From positions 1 to 36,697 of the forward strand of contig PEYM01000048.1 in the NCBI GenBank assembly GCA_002774365.1: 36,697 nt of DNA, in the 5' to 3' direction. The stretch is from Candidatus Saganbacteria bacterium CG08_land_8_20_14_0_20_45_16. Its GTDB lineage: Bacteria; Margulisbacteria; WOR-1; O2-12-FULL-45-9. A program made the position numbers and the translations under genes. The first letter of the stretch is position 1. The number at the start of each line of letters is the position of its first letter. Below the pieces are notes generated by a model, which searched no databases, was not told where the DNA came from, and saw only the letters and a list, made by a program, of their open reading frames with translations. Below, piece after piece: positions 7,988-14,840 of this stretch.

Positions 7988-9258
7988 TTACTTCTCCTAA
8001 TGTTCCCCAGCAAACTATCGCTGAAAAAATTCTCTCTACTCATGCAGGAAAACTTGCCCGGGCAGGCGACATTGTTATTGCCAACCTTGATTATCTGATC
8101 GGCCAAGACGGCACCTCCGGCGTAGCCATTGACTCATTTCGCAAGTTGGGGGTTAAAAAGGTCTTTGATCCAAACAAGATCGCAATTATTATTGACCACA
8201 GCTCGCCCTCTCCTAACAAAGGGGTCAGCGATATCCACCAAAAGATCCGTGAGTTCCAAAAAGAGCAAGGGTTCAAGCTCTACGATATCGGCTGCGGGGT
8301 TTGCCACCAAATTACCCCAGAACAAGGGCACGCAGTCCCAGGTGATTTAATTATCGGCGCGGATTCTCACACCTGTACTTACGGCGCGATCAATGTTTTT
8401 TCAACTGGGATTGGCTCAACTGACCTAGCCGCAGGTTGGGCCAGTGGTAAGCTTTGGTTTAAAGTGCCAGAAACATTAAAAGTTATTTACAATGGCAAAT
8501 TGCCCAAGGGTGTCTTTTCAAAAGATTTAATTTTAAAGCTGATTGGGGATATCACGGCCGACGGCGCTACCTACCTGACCCTGGAAATCTATGGCGACGC
8601 TATTTCCGCCATGCCTGTTGACGCCCGTTTTACAATTTCCAACATGGCGATCGAGTGCGGGGCCAAAGCCGGGTTGATGGAGGCTGATAAAAAGGCTTTA
8701 GACTGGGTCAAGCAACATGCCAAAAGAACACCAAAGCCTGTGAGCGCTGATAAAGAGGCTAAATACGCTAAAACAGTTGAGATTGATATTACCAAGCTAG
8801 AACCACAGATTGCTAAACCGCACACCGTTGATAATGTGGCGTCAGTCTCACAAATTGGTGATATTCCTGTTGCGCAAGGTTTGATCGGCACTTGCACCAA
8901 TGGCCGGTTAGAAGATTTCCAAATCTCGGCCAAGATCTTAAAAGGCAAAAAAGTCAAAGAGGGCTGCCGCTTGATCATTGCCCCTGCTTCGAAAACCATT
9001 TTACTCGACATGATCAAAGATGGTACTTATCAAACACTATTAGAAGCTGGCGCGATTGCGGTTACCCCTGGCTGCGGGCCATGCGTAGGCACTCACAACG
9101 GTGTTCCCTCTGATGGCGAAAACGTCATCTCAACTGCTAACCGCAACTTTAAAGGGAGGATGGGTAACCCCAACTCCTTTATTTACCTTGGCTCCCCAGC
9201 GACTGTGGCTGCCTCGATGATCGAAGGCAAAATTGCGGATGCGAGGAAATATTGTTAG
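7984..9258 (+). CDS. leuC: 3-isopropylmalate dehydratase large subunit family (LeuC/homoaconitase-type)
   Basis: A 424-residue aconitase-superfamily protein of the short bacterial/archaeal LeuC type. The three [4Fe-4S] ligands are Cys304 (IGTCTNG) and Cys364/Cys367 (TPGCGPC). GADSHTCTYGA (residues 125-135) and NRNFKGRMG are family signatures. In leucine synthesis it isomerises 2- and 3-isopropylmalate with the small subunit LeuD, but homoaconitase and related enzymes share these motifs. No leuD or other leu gene lies within the window, so the substrate is not fixed by context. It overlaps the helical-repeat gene by 4 nt (ATGA). A hairpin-prone repeat region follows the stop. Confidence 0.88.
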   Translation: MITSPNVPQQTIAEKILSTHAGKLARAGDIVIANLDYLIGQDGTSGVAIDSFRKLGVKKVFDPNKIAIIIDHSSPSPNKGVSDIHQKIREFQKEQGFKLYDIGCGVCHQITPEQGHAVPGDLIIGADSHTCTYGAINVFSTGIGSTDLAAGWASGKLWFKVPETLKVIYNGKLPKGVFSKDLILKLIGDITADGATYLTLEIYGDAISAMPVDARFTISNMAIECGAKAGLMEADKKALDWVKQHAKRTPKPVSADKEAKYAKTVEIDITKLEPQIAKPHTVDNVASVSQIGDIPVAQGLIGTCTNGRLEDFQISAKILKGKKVKEGCRLIIAPASKTILLDMIKDGTYQTLLEAGAIAVTPGCGPCVGTHNGVPSDGENVISTANRNFKGRMGNPNSFIYLGSPATVAASMIEGKIADARKYC

Positions 9259-9261
9259 GAA

Positions 9262-9328
9262 AGAAAAGCCGATAGCCGATTCCCAAAAACAGCTTTTCTG
9301 CTTTTCGGCTTTTCGGATATCGGATATC
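9262..9328 (+). terminator. Repeat-rich hairpin region downstream of leuC
   Basis: AAAAGCCGA (9264-9272) can pair with TCGGCTTTT (9305-9313). The loop and flanks are built of short tandem repeats: AGCCGAT twice (9267-9280), GCTTTTCK three times with period 8 (9292-9315) and CGGATAT twice (9314-9327). It may terminate leuC transcription, but there is no clean U-tract, so it could be only a repeat expansion. Confidence 0.4.
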
Positions 9329-9341
9329 TTCCCAAAAAAAA

Positions 9342-9369
9342 TGAAATTTCAGTCAAAATGTAACGATAG
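9342..9369 (+). promoter_or_regulatory. Sigma-28-like promoter, copy A
   Basis: TGAAATTT (9342-9349), 11 bp, then TAACGATA (9361-9368). The octamer, spacing and CGATA core recur at 19703 and 33118 and, more loosely, at 14601. The layout resembles the FliA/sigma-28 promoter (TAAAGTTT-N11-GCCGATAA). A Shine-Dalgarno AGGAAGG (9376-9382) and the ATG at 9390 follow directly. Confidence 0.55.
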
Positions 9370-9389
9370 ATATATAGGAAGGTCAAGTT

Positions 9390-9650
9390 ATGCGTTTTGG
9401 TTCCATACTACGAACTAATATAGAGCTTAAACAATTAGTGCCAAGGCCAGTCAGTGCCTTTTTTAAAAAAGAGGAAGATCTGGTTTACAAAATCCCAATC
9501 TCAATTTTCAGTCTGCTCTTTGTCGTTGGGGCATTTGCTTTTAATGAACAAGATCATCAACTCGAGGGTATTATATCTGGGGCAGCAGCCCTGTTCCTGA
9601 TTTCAATAACTCAAGGTTTGATTAAAAACGAGCCAAAACCTCCCTTATAG
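9390..9650 (+). CDS. Small two-helix membrane protein, unknown
   Basis: An 86-residue orphan with two predicted transmembrane helices: IPISIFSLLFVVGAFAF around residues 35-51 and GIISGAAALFLISITQG around 61-77, joined by a short charged loop (NEQDHQLE). The N-terminal 33 residues are basic and probably cytosolic. It has a good Shine-Dalgarno and its own sigma-28-like promoter, which argues that it is a real, separately regulated gene rather than part of the leuC operon. Its last 29 bp overlap the 3' end of the convergent radA gene. I recognise no family. Confidence 0.7.
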   Translation: MRFGSILRTNIELKQLVPRPVSAFFKKEEDLVYKIPISIFSLLFVVGAFAFNEQDHQLEGIISGAAALFLISITQGLIKNEPKPPL

Positions 9651-10974
9651 AATGAGCAAAAATTGTCTTGATCCCTGGTTGGTTTAGTTTTGACCTTGGC
9701 ATAATTATTTCATTAAAGCCGAGCTTCTCAGCCTCTCTCACCCGCTGCTCCACTTGAGTAACAGACCGGACCTCGCCAGCTAATCCAATCTCGCCAAAGG
9801 CAAGGGTTTTTGAATCAATTGGTTTATTTTTAAAACAAGAAGCAATGGCCAAGGCAATTGGTAAGTCCATTGCCGGCTCAAAAACCTTGACCCCACCAGC
9901 TGCACTAATATAGATATCAGCATTAGCCAGTTTTAAGCCGCACTGACGCTCAAGGACAGCAATAATCATGACTGCCCGATTGTAGTCTACCCCAGAAGTT
10001 TTGCGGGTTGGGTATGGCATTTTAGTTGGGACAACCAAGGCTTGAATTTCAACTAAAAGCGGCCTGGTCCCCTCAATCGCAGCAGAGACAACAGAGCCCG
10101 GAGCATCAATAGGCCGCTCAGACAAAAAGACCTCTGAAGGATTTGCCACTTCAATCAACCCTTTATCTTTCATCTCAAAGATACCAACCTCATCAGTTGA
10201 GCCAAAACGGTTTTTATTGGCCCGCAAGATCCGATATTGCCGGTGGCGCTCCCCCTCAAAATATAAAACCGTGTCCACCATATGTTCTAATATTCTTGGG
10301 CCAGCAATATTCCCCTCTTTGGTAACGTGGCCAACAATAAAGATCGGAATGCCCAAGGACTTCGCGATCCCGACCAAATAATTGGCACTCTCCCTGACCT
10401 GGGCCACAGAACCAGGAGCTGAAGAGAGATCTTCGCGTGACATGGTTTGGATTGAATCAATCACCACAAACTCTGGCCGGCTCTCAGCAATCGCTTTTTC
10501 AATGGCAAATATATTAGTCTCTGGATAGAGTAAGAGGTTTTCAGAAAGCGTCCCTAGCCTTTCTGCCCGCAGTCTAATTTGTTTGGCAGATTCTTCGCCA
10601 CTAACGTAGAGGACTTTTTCTTTTTTGGAGAGGCTCTCCGCAATCTGGAGCATCAGCGTAGACTTGCCAATCCCAGGCTCACCTGAAACTAACACTACTG
10701 ACCCAGCCACAATCCCACCACCCAGCACTCTGTCAACCTCAGCAATATTTGAGCTCACCCGCGCCTCACTCTTGTAATCAACCTTAGTAATCGAAATTGG
10801 AGATTTGATATTCGAGATTCGAGATTCGGATTTATTTCGAATTTCGGTTTTTGAATTTTGAATCTCTTCTTCAACTAGGCTGTTCCACTCTTCACACGAC
10901 GGACACTGGCCGCTCCAGCGCGGAAAACTCTGGCCACAAGAGGAGCAAACAAAAATGGTTTCAGCTTTAACCAT
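9622..10974 (-). CDS. radA: DNA repair protein RadA/Sms
   Basis: A 450-residue RecA-like ATPase that assists branch migration in recombinational repair. A C4 zinc finger (Cys10, Cys13, Cys24, Cys27) opens the protein. The RecA core has Walker A GEPGIGKST at 98-106, a Walker B-like VVIDSIQTM, and the RadA-specific KNRFGS motif. A C-terminal Lon-protease-like domain (from about SVVSAAIEGTRPLLVEIQAL) lacks an obvious Ser-Lys dyad, as usual in RadA. Residues 39-62 form a low-complexity linker encoded by short tandem DNA repeats and look like an in-frame insertion. It starts 9 bp after the rluB-like gene stop and is probably cotranscribed with it; its 3' end overlaps the convergent small membrane gene by 29 bp. 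Confidence 0.96.
   Translation of the reverse strand: MVKAETIFVCSSCGQSFPRWSGQCPSCEEWNSLVEEEIQNSKTEIRNKSESRISNIKSPISITKVDYKSEARVSSNIAEVDRVLGGGIVAGSVVLVSGEPGIGKSTLMLQIAESLSKKEKVLYVSGEESAKQIRLRAERLGTLSENLLLYPETNIFAIEKAIAESRPEFVVIDSIQTMSREDLSSAPGSVAQVRESANYLVGIAKSLGIPIFIVGHVTKEGNIAGPRILEHMVDTVLYFEGERHRQYRILRANKNRFGSTDEVGIFEMKDKGLIEVANPSEVFLSERPIDAPGSVVSAAIEGTRPLLVEIQALVVPTKMPYPTRKTSGVDYNRAVMIIAVLERQCGLKLANADIYISAAGGVKVFEPAMDLPIALAIASCFKNKPIDSKTLAFGEIGLAGEVRSVTQVEQRVREAEKLGFNEIIMPRSKLNQPGIKTIFAHSIREVLARF
10789..10860. repeat. In-frame short tandem repeat insert in radA
   Basis: On the plus strand ATTCGAG recurs with period 7 (10810-10828), followed by related ATTTCGAATTTCGG words, giving an A/T-rich stretch that encodes residues 39-62 of RadA between its zinc finger and ATPase core. 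The encoded peptide is hydrophilic (S, N, K, E, I) and probably a flexible linker. RadA homologues usually have a short linker here. Confidence 0.6.
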
Positions 10975-10983
10975 AACGCAATT

Positions 10984-11682
10984 CTAGCGCAAGAGCAAGG
11001 CGCGTTCAATCTCTGAAAGCTCGCGACAGCTGCCAACCTTAAGGGCCCCGAGTTCTAAACTGGCTAGCCTGACCCTTTTAAGACGATAAACCTTATAACC
11101 AAAATTTTCAAGCATCCGCCTGATTTGGCGGTTTTTCCCTTCGCGCAAAATAAAACGGTAAGTTTTACCTTTGATCAACTCCACCTTAACTGGCTTGGCC
11201 CTCTCCCCTAGAATAACCACCCCACCCTGGTAGCGGTCAATGATCGCCCGGGTAATTGGTCGATCAATTAAAACCTCATACTCTTTCTCGTGGTCAAATT
11301 TTGGAGCGGTTAAACGATGGGCCAACACCCCATCATTAGTAAAGAAGAGCAACCCCTCTGACTCTTTATCAAGTCGGCCAACTGGATTTAAATGTTTAAA
11401 CTCTGGCGGCAAAAGGACTCGCCCCTCTTTTTCACCTTTTTGCGGTAAATTGGTGACATAACCAGCTGGTTTATTCAGCATTACATAGAGAAAGCCAGCT
11501 TGTTCCTGCTGAGCTTGAGGTGTTAGTTCAACCTGATCTGTCACTGGATCGATTTTGGTCCCCAGCTCAGTCACCACCTGACCATTAACCATGATCCAAC
11601 CGTTCTTAATATATTCCTCAGCCTTGTGGCGGGAGGCTATCCCTTTTTCAGAGCAGTATTTTTGCAGACGGATTTTGGGCAT
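10984..11682 (-). CDS. rluB: 16S/23S rRNA pseudouridine synthase, RsuA/RluB family
   Basis: A 232-residue protein with an N-terminal S4 RNA-binding domain (residues 1-65, KIRLQKYCSEKGIASRHKAEEYI) and a pseudouridine synthase domain. The catalytic Asp lies in VGRLDKESEGLLFFTNDG, and GKNRQIRRM is the family's C-terminal signature. It would isomerise specific uridines in rRNA; RluB, RluE, RluF and RsuA cannot be separated safely by eye, so the symbol is tentative. It is first in a two-gene unit with radA. A TATAAT at 11689-11694, 6 bp before the ATG, with no Shine-Dalgarno, suggests a leaderless transcript. Confidence 0.92.
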   Translation of the reverse strand: MPKIRLQKYCSEKGIASRHKAEEYIKNGWIMVNGQVVTELGTKIDPVTDQVELTPQAQQEQAGFLYVMLNKPAGYVTNLPQKGEKEGRVLLPPEFKHLNPVGRLDKESEGLLFFTNDGVLAHRLTAPKFDHEKEYEVLIDRPITRAIIDRYQGGVVILGERAKPVKVELIKGKTYRFILREGKNRQIRRMLENFGYKVYRLKRVRLASLELGALKVGSCRELSEIERALLLR

Positions 11683-11688
11683 GGAAAG

Positions 11689-11716
11689 ATTATAACACTT
11701 TTCTCCCTTCTGCCAC
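11689..11716 (-). promoter_or_regulatory. Short-leader promoter of rluB-radA
   Basis: On the minus strand GTGGCA (11711-11716), 16 bp, then TATAAT (11689-11694). The -10 ends 6 bp from the ATG, so transcription should begin at or next to the start codon. Confidence 0.5.
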
Positions 11717-11746
11717 GCGGGTTTGATTGTTTGTTTGAAGTTTATT

Positions 11747-11818
11747 CGCTAACACCCCCTCTGCCTCTCCGTCTGTGGCGGATCGGCATCTCCCCCTTAG
11801 TAAGGGGGAGAAAAGGGA
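11747..11818. repeat. Palindromic C/G-rich intergenic element next to DUF559 remnant
   Basis: The block begins with ACACCCCCTCTGCCTCTCC and contains a 10-bp perfect stem CTCCCCCTTA (11790-11799)/TAAGGGGGAG (11801-11810). A similar layout, CACCCCCTGTCTCCCTC plus a CCCTCT/AGAGGG hairpin, occurs in reverse at 19647-19682. The stem could also act as terminator for clpC, which runs leftward into this region. The 390 bp between rluB and clpC hold only this element and the nuclease remnant. Confidence 0.5.
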
Positions 11819-11827
11819 AAGACATAA

Positions 11828-12087
11828 ATGACAAAACTATATAATCGTAGAAAAGATACATTAAAGAGGCAGCTGCTGTGAGCCAGGGCAACAAAAGCTG
11901 AAAAGATATTGTAGGAGCGGATCAGGCAAAAGCAGATCAAAGGGATAAAATTCAGGCGGCAATACAAGCATTATGGGCTTTGTGCTTGATTTTTACTCTC
12001 CAGATATTAGGCTAGCCATTGAAATTGACGGCGGCTATCATCAAAATCCAGATCAAATTGATTACGACAAAGCTAGGCAGAAGCGTC
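11828..12087 (+). pseudogene. Decayed DUF559 (Vsr/PD-(D/E)XK-like) endonuclease remnant
   Basis: Reading from ATG 11828, the peptide MTKLYNRRKDTLKRQLL, then ARATKAEKIL, then ERIRQKQIKGIKFRRQ follows the DUF559 pattern, but it is interrupted by TGA at 11879-11881 and TAG at 11912-11914. A frameshift near 11962-11973 moves the continuation to another frame, SIMGFVLDFYSPDIRLAIE followed by IDGGYH and DYDKARQ. The stop positions look like CGA>TGA and TGG>TAG transitions (the latter in AEKILW). The domain's C-terminal third is missing and the remnant runs into the convergent 3' end of clpC. DUF559 proteins have a Vsr-like nuclease fold and often occur in mobile contexts. Confidence 0.8.
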
Positions 12088-14565
12088 AGCCGACTTCTTC
12101 ACACTCACAGTTTTCTTTACAGCAACCTTTCCTTTCGCCCCAGAAAAAACAATCTTATCCTTATCAACCTTCAAAGTGATCTTGCTGCCAAAACCAAAGC
12201 GGCCCCGCAAAACCTCTTCAGAAAGTGGGTCCTCGATAAATTCCTGGATCGCGCGGCGCAATGGCCGAGCACCTAATTTCGGATCATAGCCCTGGTCAAC
12301 CAAAAACTCCCTGACCTTATCATTGGTCTTAAGCACGATCCCCTTTTCTGTTAGCCGCTTGTTGATATCAACCAACATGATCTCAACAATCGACACCAGG
12401 TCTTCTTTGGAAAGCGGCCGAAACACAACCTTTTCATCGACCCGGTTCAAGAATTCAGGCTTGAAATGTTTTTTAAGCTCGTCCATCACCGTATCCTTCA
12501 TCCGGGCATACGTGGCCTTGGCATCATTGCTGGTTACAAAGCCCATAGAGGTCTCTTTTTGGATAAACTCAGCTCCCACATTGCTGGTCATGATCACCAC
12601 AGTGTTTTTAAAATCTATCTTGCGGCCTTGAGAATCAGTAATATGGCCTTCTTCTAAGATTTGCAGCATAATGTTCATCACATTGTGATGAGCTTTTTCA
12701 ATTTCATCAAATAAGACCACAGAATGGGGCTTGCGCCTGATCTGCTCTGTCAATTGACCTCCCTCGCCAAACCCAACGTATCCAGGCGGTGAACCCACTA
12801 ACCTAGACACGCTGTGCTGCTCTAAGAACTCTGACATATCCACCCGCACCATTGCCTCAATATCGCCAAACATAAATTCAGCGACCCGCTTGGCCAGCTC
12901 GGTCTTGCCCACGCCTGACGGGCCCAAGAAAATAAAAGAGCCAATCGGCCGATTGGGATCTTTGAGTCCAGCCCTGGCGCGACGGATTGATTTTGCCAGC
13001 ACAGCCACGGCCTCATCTTGGCCAATGATCCGCTGTTTTAGCTCGCCTTCCATTTTGAGCAAACGCTCAGTCTCTGCCGCTGTCAGCTGGGTCACCGGCA
13101 CCCCGGTCCAAACAGAAACAACCTGCGCAATAACCTCTGAATTAACCTCTGGATAGCCCTCACGCGAGATCAGCCCGCTCATCTTTTTTGAAATAGCTTC
13201 GTATTGCACCAGCAAAGTCTCTTCTTTGTCACGCAACTCTGCCGCCAGTTCAAACTCTTGCTTTTCCGCAGCTTTGTTCTTATCACCCTTAACCTGCTCG
13301 ATCTGCTTCATGATCTCAACCAGCTCTGGCGGGGCAACCGAGGAGCGCAGCATTACTTTTGAGGCTGCCTCATCAATCAAATCAATCGCCTTATCAGGTA
13401 GCTGCCGGTCAGCAATATAACGGGCTGACAGCCTAGCGGCCGACACTAAAGCATCATCAGTAATCTTAACTTTGTGAAAGTCTTCGTAACGTTCCCTTAA
13501 TCCTTTTAGTATTTCAATAGTATCCTGGGTCGAGGGCTCGTCCACCATCACAGACTGAAAACGGCGCTCGAGTGCCGGGTCAGACTCGATCTTTTTACGG
13601 AACTCATCAATGGTCGTCGCGCCAATGCACTGCAGCTCACCGCGAGCCAGCACTGGTTTTAGAATATTAGCCGCGTCCATGGCGCCTTCGGCTGCCCCAG
13701 CCCCAATCAAGGTATGAAGTTCATCTATGAATAAGATCAACTCGCCGTCTTGCATGACCTCAGTCACAACCTTTTTCATCCGTTCTTCAAACTCACCGCG
13801 ATAACGAGTGCCTGCGATCATAAGGCCCAAATCAAGGGTGACCAAGCGCTTGCGCAGCAAGGGCGGCGGGACATTGCCAATCACGATCCGCTGGGCCAAG
13901 CCCTCAACCACCGCAGTTTTGCCAACGCCAGCCTCACCGATTAAAACAGGGTTGTTCTTTTTGCGACGCGACAAGACCTGAGTCACCCGCTCAATCTCTT
14001 TGGCCCGGCCAATCACTGGATCAAGACGTTTCTCCCTAGCCATGGCAGTCAGATCACGACTAAAAGAATCAAGGACCGGGGTTTGACTAGCACGCGGTCC
14101 CCTTTTTTGAAAAGAGCTTACCTCGCCCAAAATTGTAATAATCCTATCCTTCACCGTGGCTGGACTTATCCCTAAAACTTCAAAAACCTCGCCAACAACG
14201 CCACCACTGTCCTTTAACATCCCCAGGAACAGGTGCTCTACCCCCACATAACTATGGCCCAGACTGCGGGCCTCATCCCAAGCCAGTTCAATCACGCGTT
14301 TGACTTGATTATTAAACGGAATCTCTAGTCCCAAACTCTTTTCAGCCCCTAAATTGATCAACTGTTCCTCAATCTCTTGCTTAATGGCCAAAGGATCAAC
14401 CTTGAAAAATTCAAGGGTCCTGATAACCGTGACCTCTTTTTCCGCCAGCATACCCAATAACAAGTGTTCGGCCCCAACAAAAGAAGTTCCCAAACGCTTG
14501 GCCTCTTCTTGAGCCGCCATAATGACCCGAACAGCTTTTTCTGTAAATCTTTCAAACATTGCCAT
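12073..14565 (-). CDS. clpC: ATP-dependent Clp protease ATP-binding subunit ClpC
   Basis: An 830-residue AAA+ unfoldase. The Clp N-domain repeats cover about 1-145 ([20 protein letters not shown] and [10 protein letters not shown]). NBD1 has Walker A GEAGVGKT (210-217) and Walker [15 protein letters not shown]-type middle segment ([13 protein letters not shown]) marks it as ClpC rather than ClpA or ClpB. NBD2 has [20 protein letters not shown] and the pore loop GYVGFGEGG. It would deliver substrates to ClpP, which is not in this window. Translation may start at 14565 or two codons later at MFERF; a TATAAT at 14576-14581 lies 10 or 16 bp from these ATGs and no Shine-Dalgarno is seen. Its last codons overlap the nuclease remnant. 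Confidence 0.97.
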   Translation of the reverse strand: MAMFERFTEKAVRVIMAAQEEAKRLGTSFVGAEHLLLGMLAEKEVTVIRTLEFFKVDPLAIKQEIEEQLINLGAEKSLGLEIPFNNQVKRVIELAWDEARSLGHSYVGVEHLFLGMLKDSGGVVGEVFEVLGISPATVKDRIITILGEVSSFQKRGPRASQTPVLDSFSRDLTAMAREKRLDPVIGRAKEIERVTQVLSRRKKNNPVLIGEAGVGKTAVVEGLAQRIVIGNVPPPLLRKRLVTLDLGLMIAGTRYRGEFEERMKKVVTEVMQDGELILFIDELHTLIGAGAAEGAMDAANILKPVLARGELQCIGATTIDEFRKKIESDPALERRFQSVMVDEPSTQDTIEILKGLRERYEDFHKVKITDDALVSAARLSARYIADRQLPDKAIDLIDEAASKVMLRSSVAPPELVEIMKQIEQVKGDKNKAAEKQEFELAAELRDKEETLLVQYEAISKKMSGLISREGYPEVNSEVIAQVVSVWTGVPVTQLTAAETERLLKMEGELKQRIIGQDEAVAVLAKSIRRARAGLKDPNRPIGSFIFLGPSGVGKTELAKRVAEFMFGDIEAMVRVDMSEFLEQHSVSRLVGSPPGYVGFGEGGQLTEQIRRKPHSVVLFDEIEKAHHNVMNIMLQILEEGHITDSQGRKIDFKNTVVIMTSNVGAEFIQKETSMGFVTSNDAKATYARMKDTVMDELKKHFKPEFLNRVDEKVVFRPLSKEDLVSIVEIMLVDINKRLTEKGIVLKTNDKVREFLVDQGYDPKLGARPLRRAIQEFIEDPLSEEVLRGRFGFGSKITLKVDKDKIVFSGAKGKVAVKKTVSVKKSADASA

Positions 14566-14575
14566 CTTAACAGCT

Positions 14576-14604
14576 ATTATAGCAATTCGTTATTAGCGAC
14601 GCAA
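14576..14604 (-). promoter_or_regulatory. Short-leader promoter of clpC
   Basis: On the minus strand TTGCGT (14599-14604), 17 bp, then TATAAT (14576-14581). The predicted start site falls within a few bases of the ATG at 14565. It overlaps the divergent sigma-28-like element at 14601-14628. Confidence 0.65.
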
Positions 14605-14628
14605 GTTTTGGGCTGATTGGCCCGATAA
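14601..14628 (+). promoter_or_regulatory. Sigma-28-like promoter, copy D (divergent)
   Basis: GCAAGTTT (14601-14608), 12 bp, then CCCGATAA (14621-14628). The CGATA core lies at the same distance from the upstream octamer as in copies A-C, and the -10 matches the FliA -10 GCCGATAA at 7 of 8 positions. The Shine-Dalgarno GGAG and the ATG at 14646 follow. Confidence 0.5.
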
Positions 14629-14645
14629 TACTAGTGGAGAAACGC

Positions 14646-14840
14646 ATGGACAGTGACAACTCAAACAAAATCTTCAACAGCTTAGAGCTCGACGGTCTGA
14701 TCTTTACGACCAATGGCAATATTTCTTTTACTGGGATAGAAGAAAACCCTTTTTATCTGGCCCAAAGCCCACTCTTGAAAAATATGGACGGGCTGTTAGA
14801 AGACGGAATGTCTCACCTCTTAAAGAAACTTAAAGGCTAA
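14646..14840 (+). CDS. 64-residue orphan protein
   Basis: A small acidic-to-neutral soluble protein with no signal peptide or membrane helix. The N-terminal half is Asn/Asp/Ser-rich and beta-prone (LDGLIFTTNGNISFTGIEE); the C-terminal half is a probable amphipathic helix (LLEDGMSHLLKKLKG). The ATG at 14646 was chosen over a GTG at 14634 because GGAG at 14636-14639 sits 6 bp before it. It lies downstream of a sigma-28-like promoter and diverges from clpC. Its last 4 bp overlap the convergent histidine kinase gene. No family recognised. Confidence 0.6.
   Translation: MDSDNSNKIFNSLELDGLIFTTNGNISFTGIEENPFYLAQSPLLKNMDGLLEDGMSHLLKKLKG

Noticed and set aside
11879-11914. Selenocysteine or stop-codon recoding in the DUF559 gene
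   Set aside because: Two different stops plus a frameshift and a missing C-terminus fit decay; no stem-loop suited to recoding is seen.
14634-14645. GTG start at 14634 for the 64-residue orphan
   Set aside because: The GGAG at 14636-14639 is spaced correctly for the ATG at 14646 and would lie inside the coding region otherwise.
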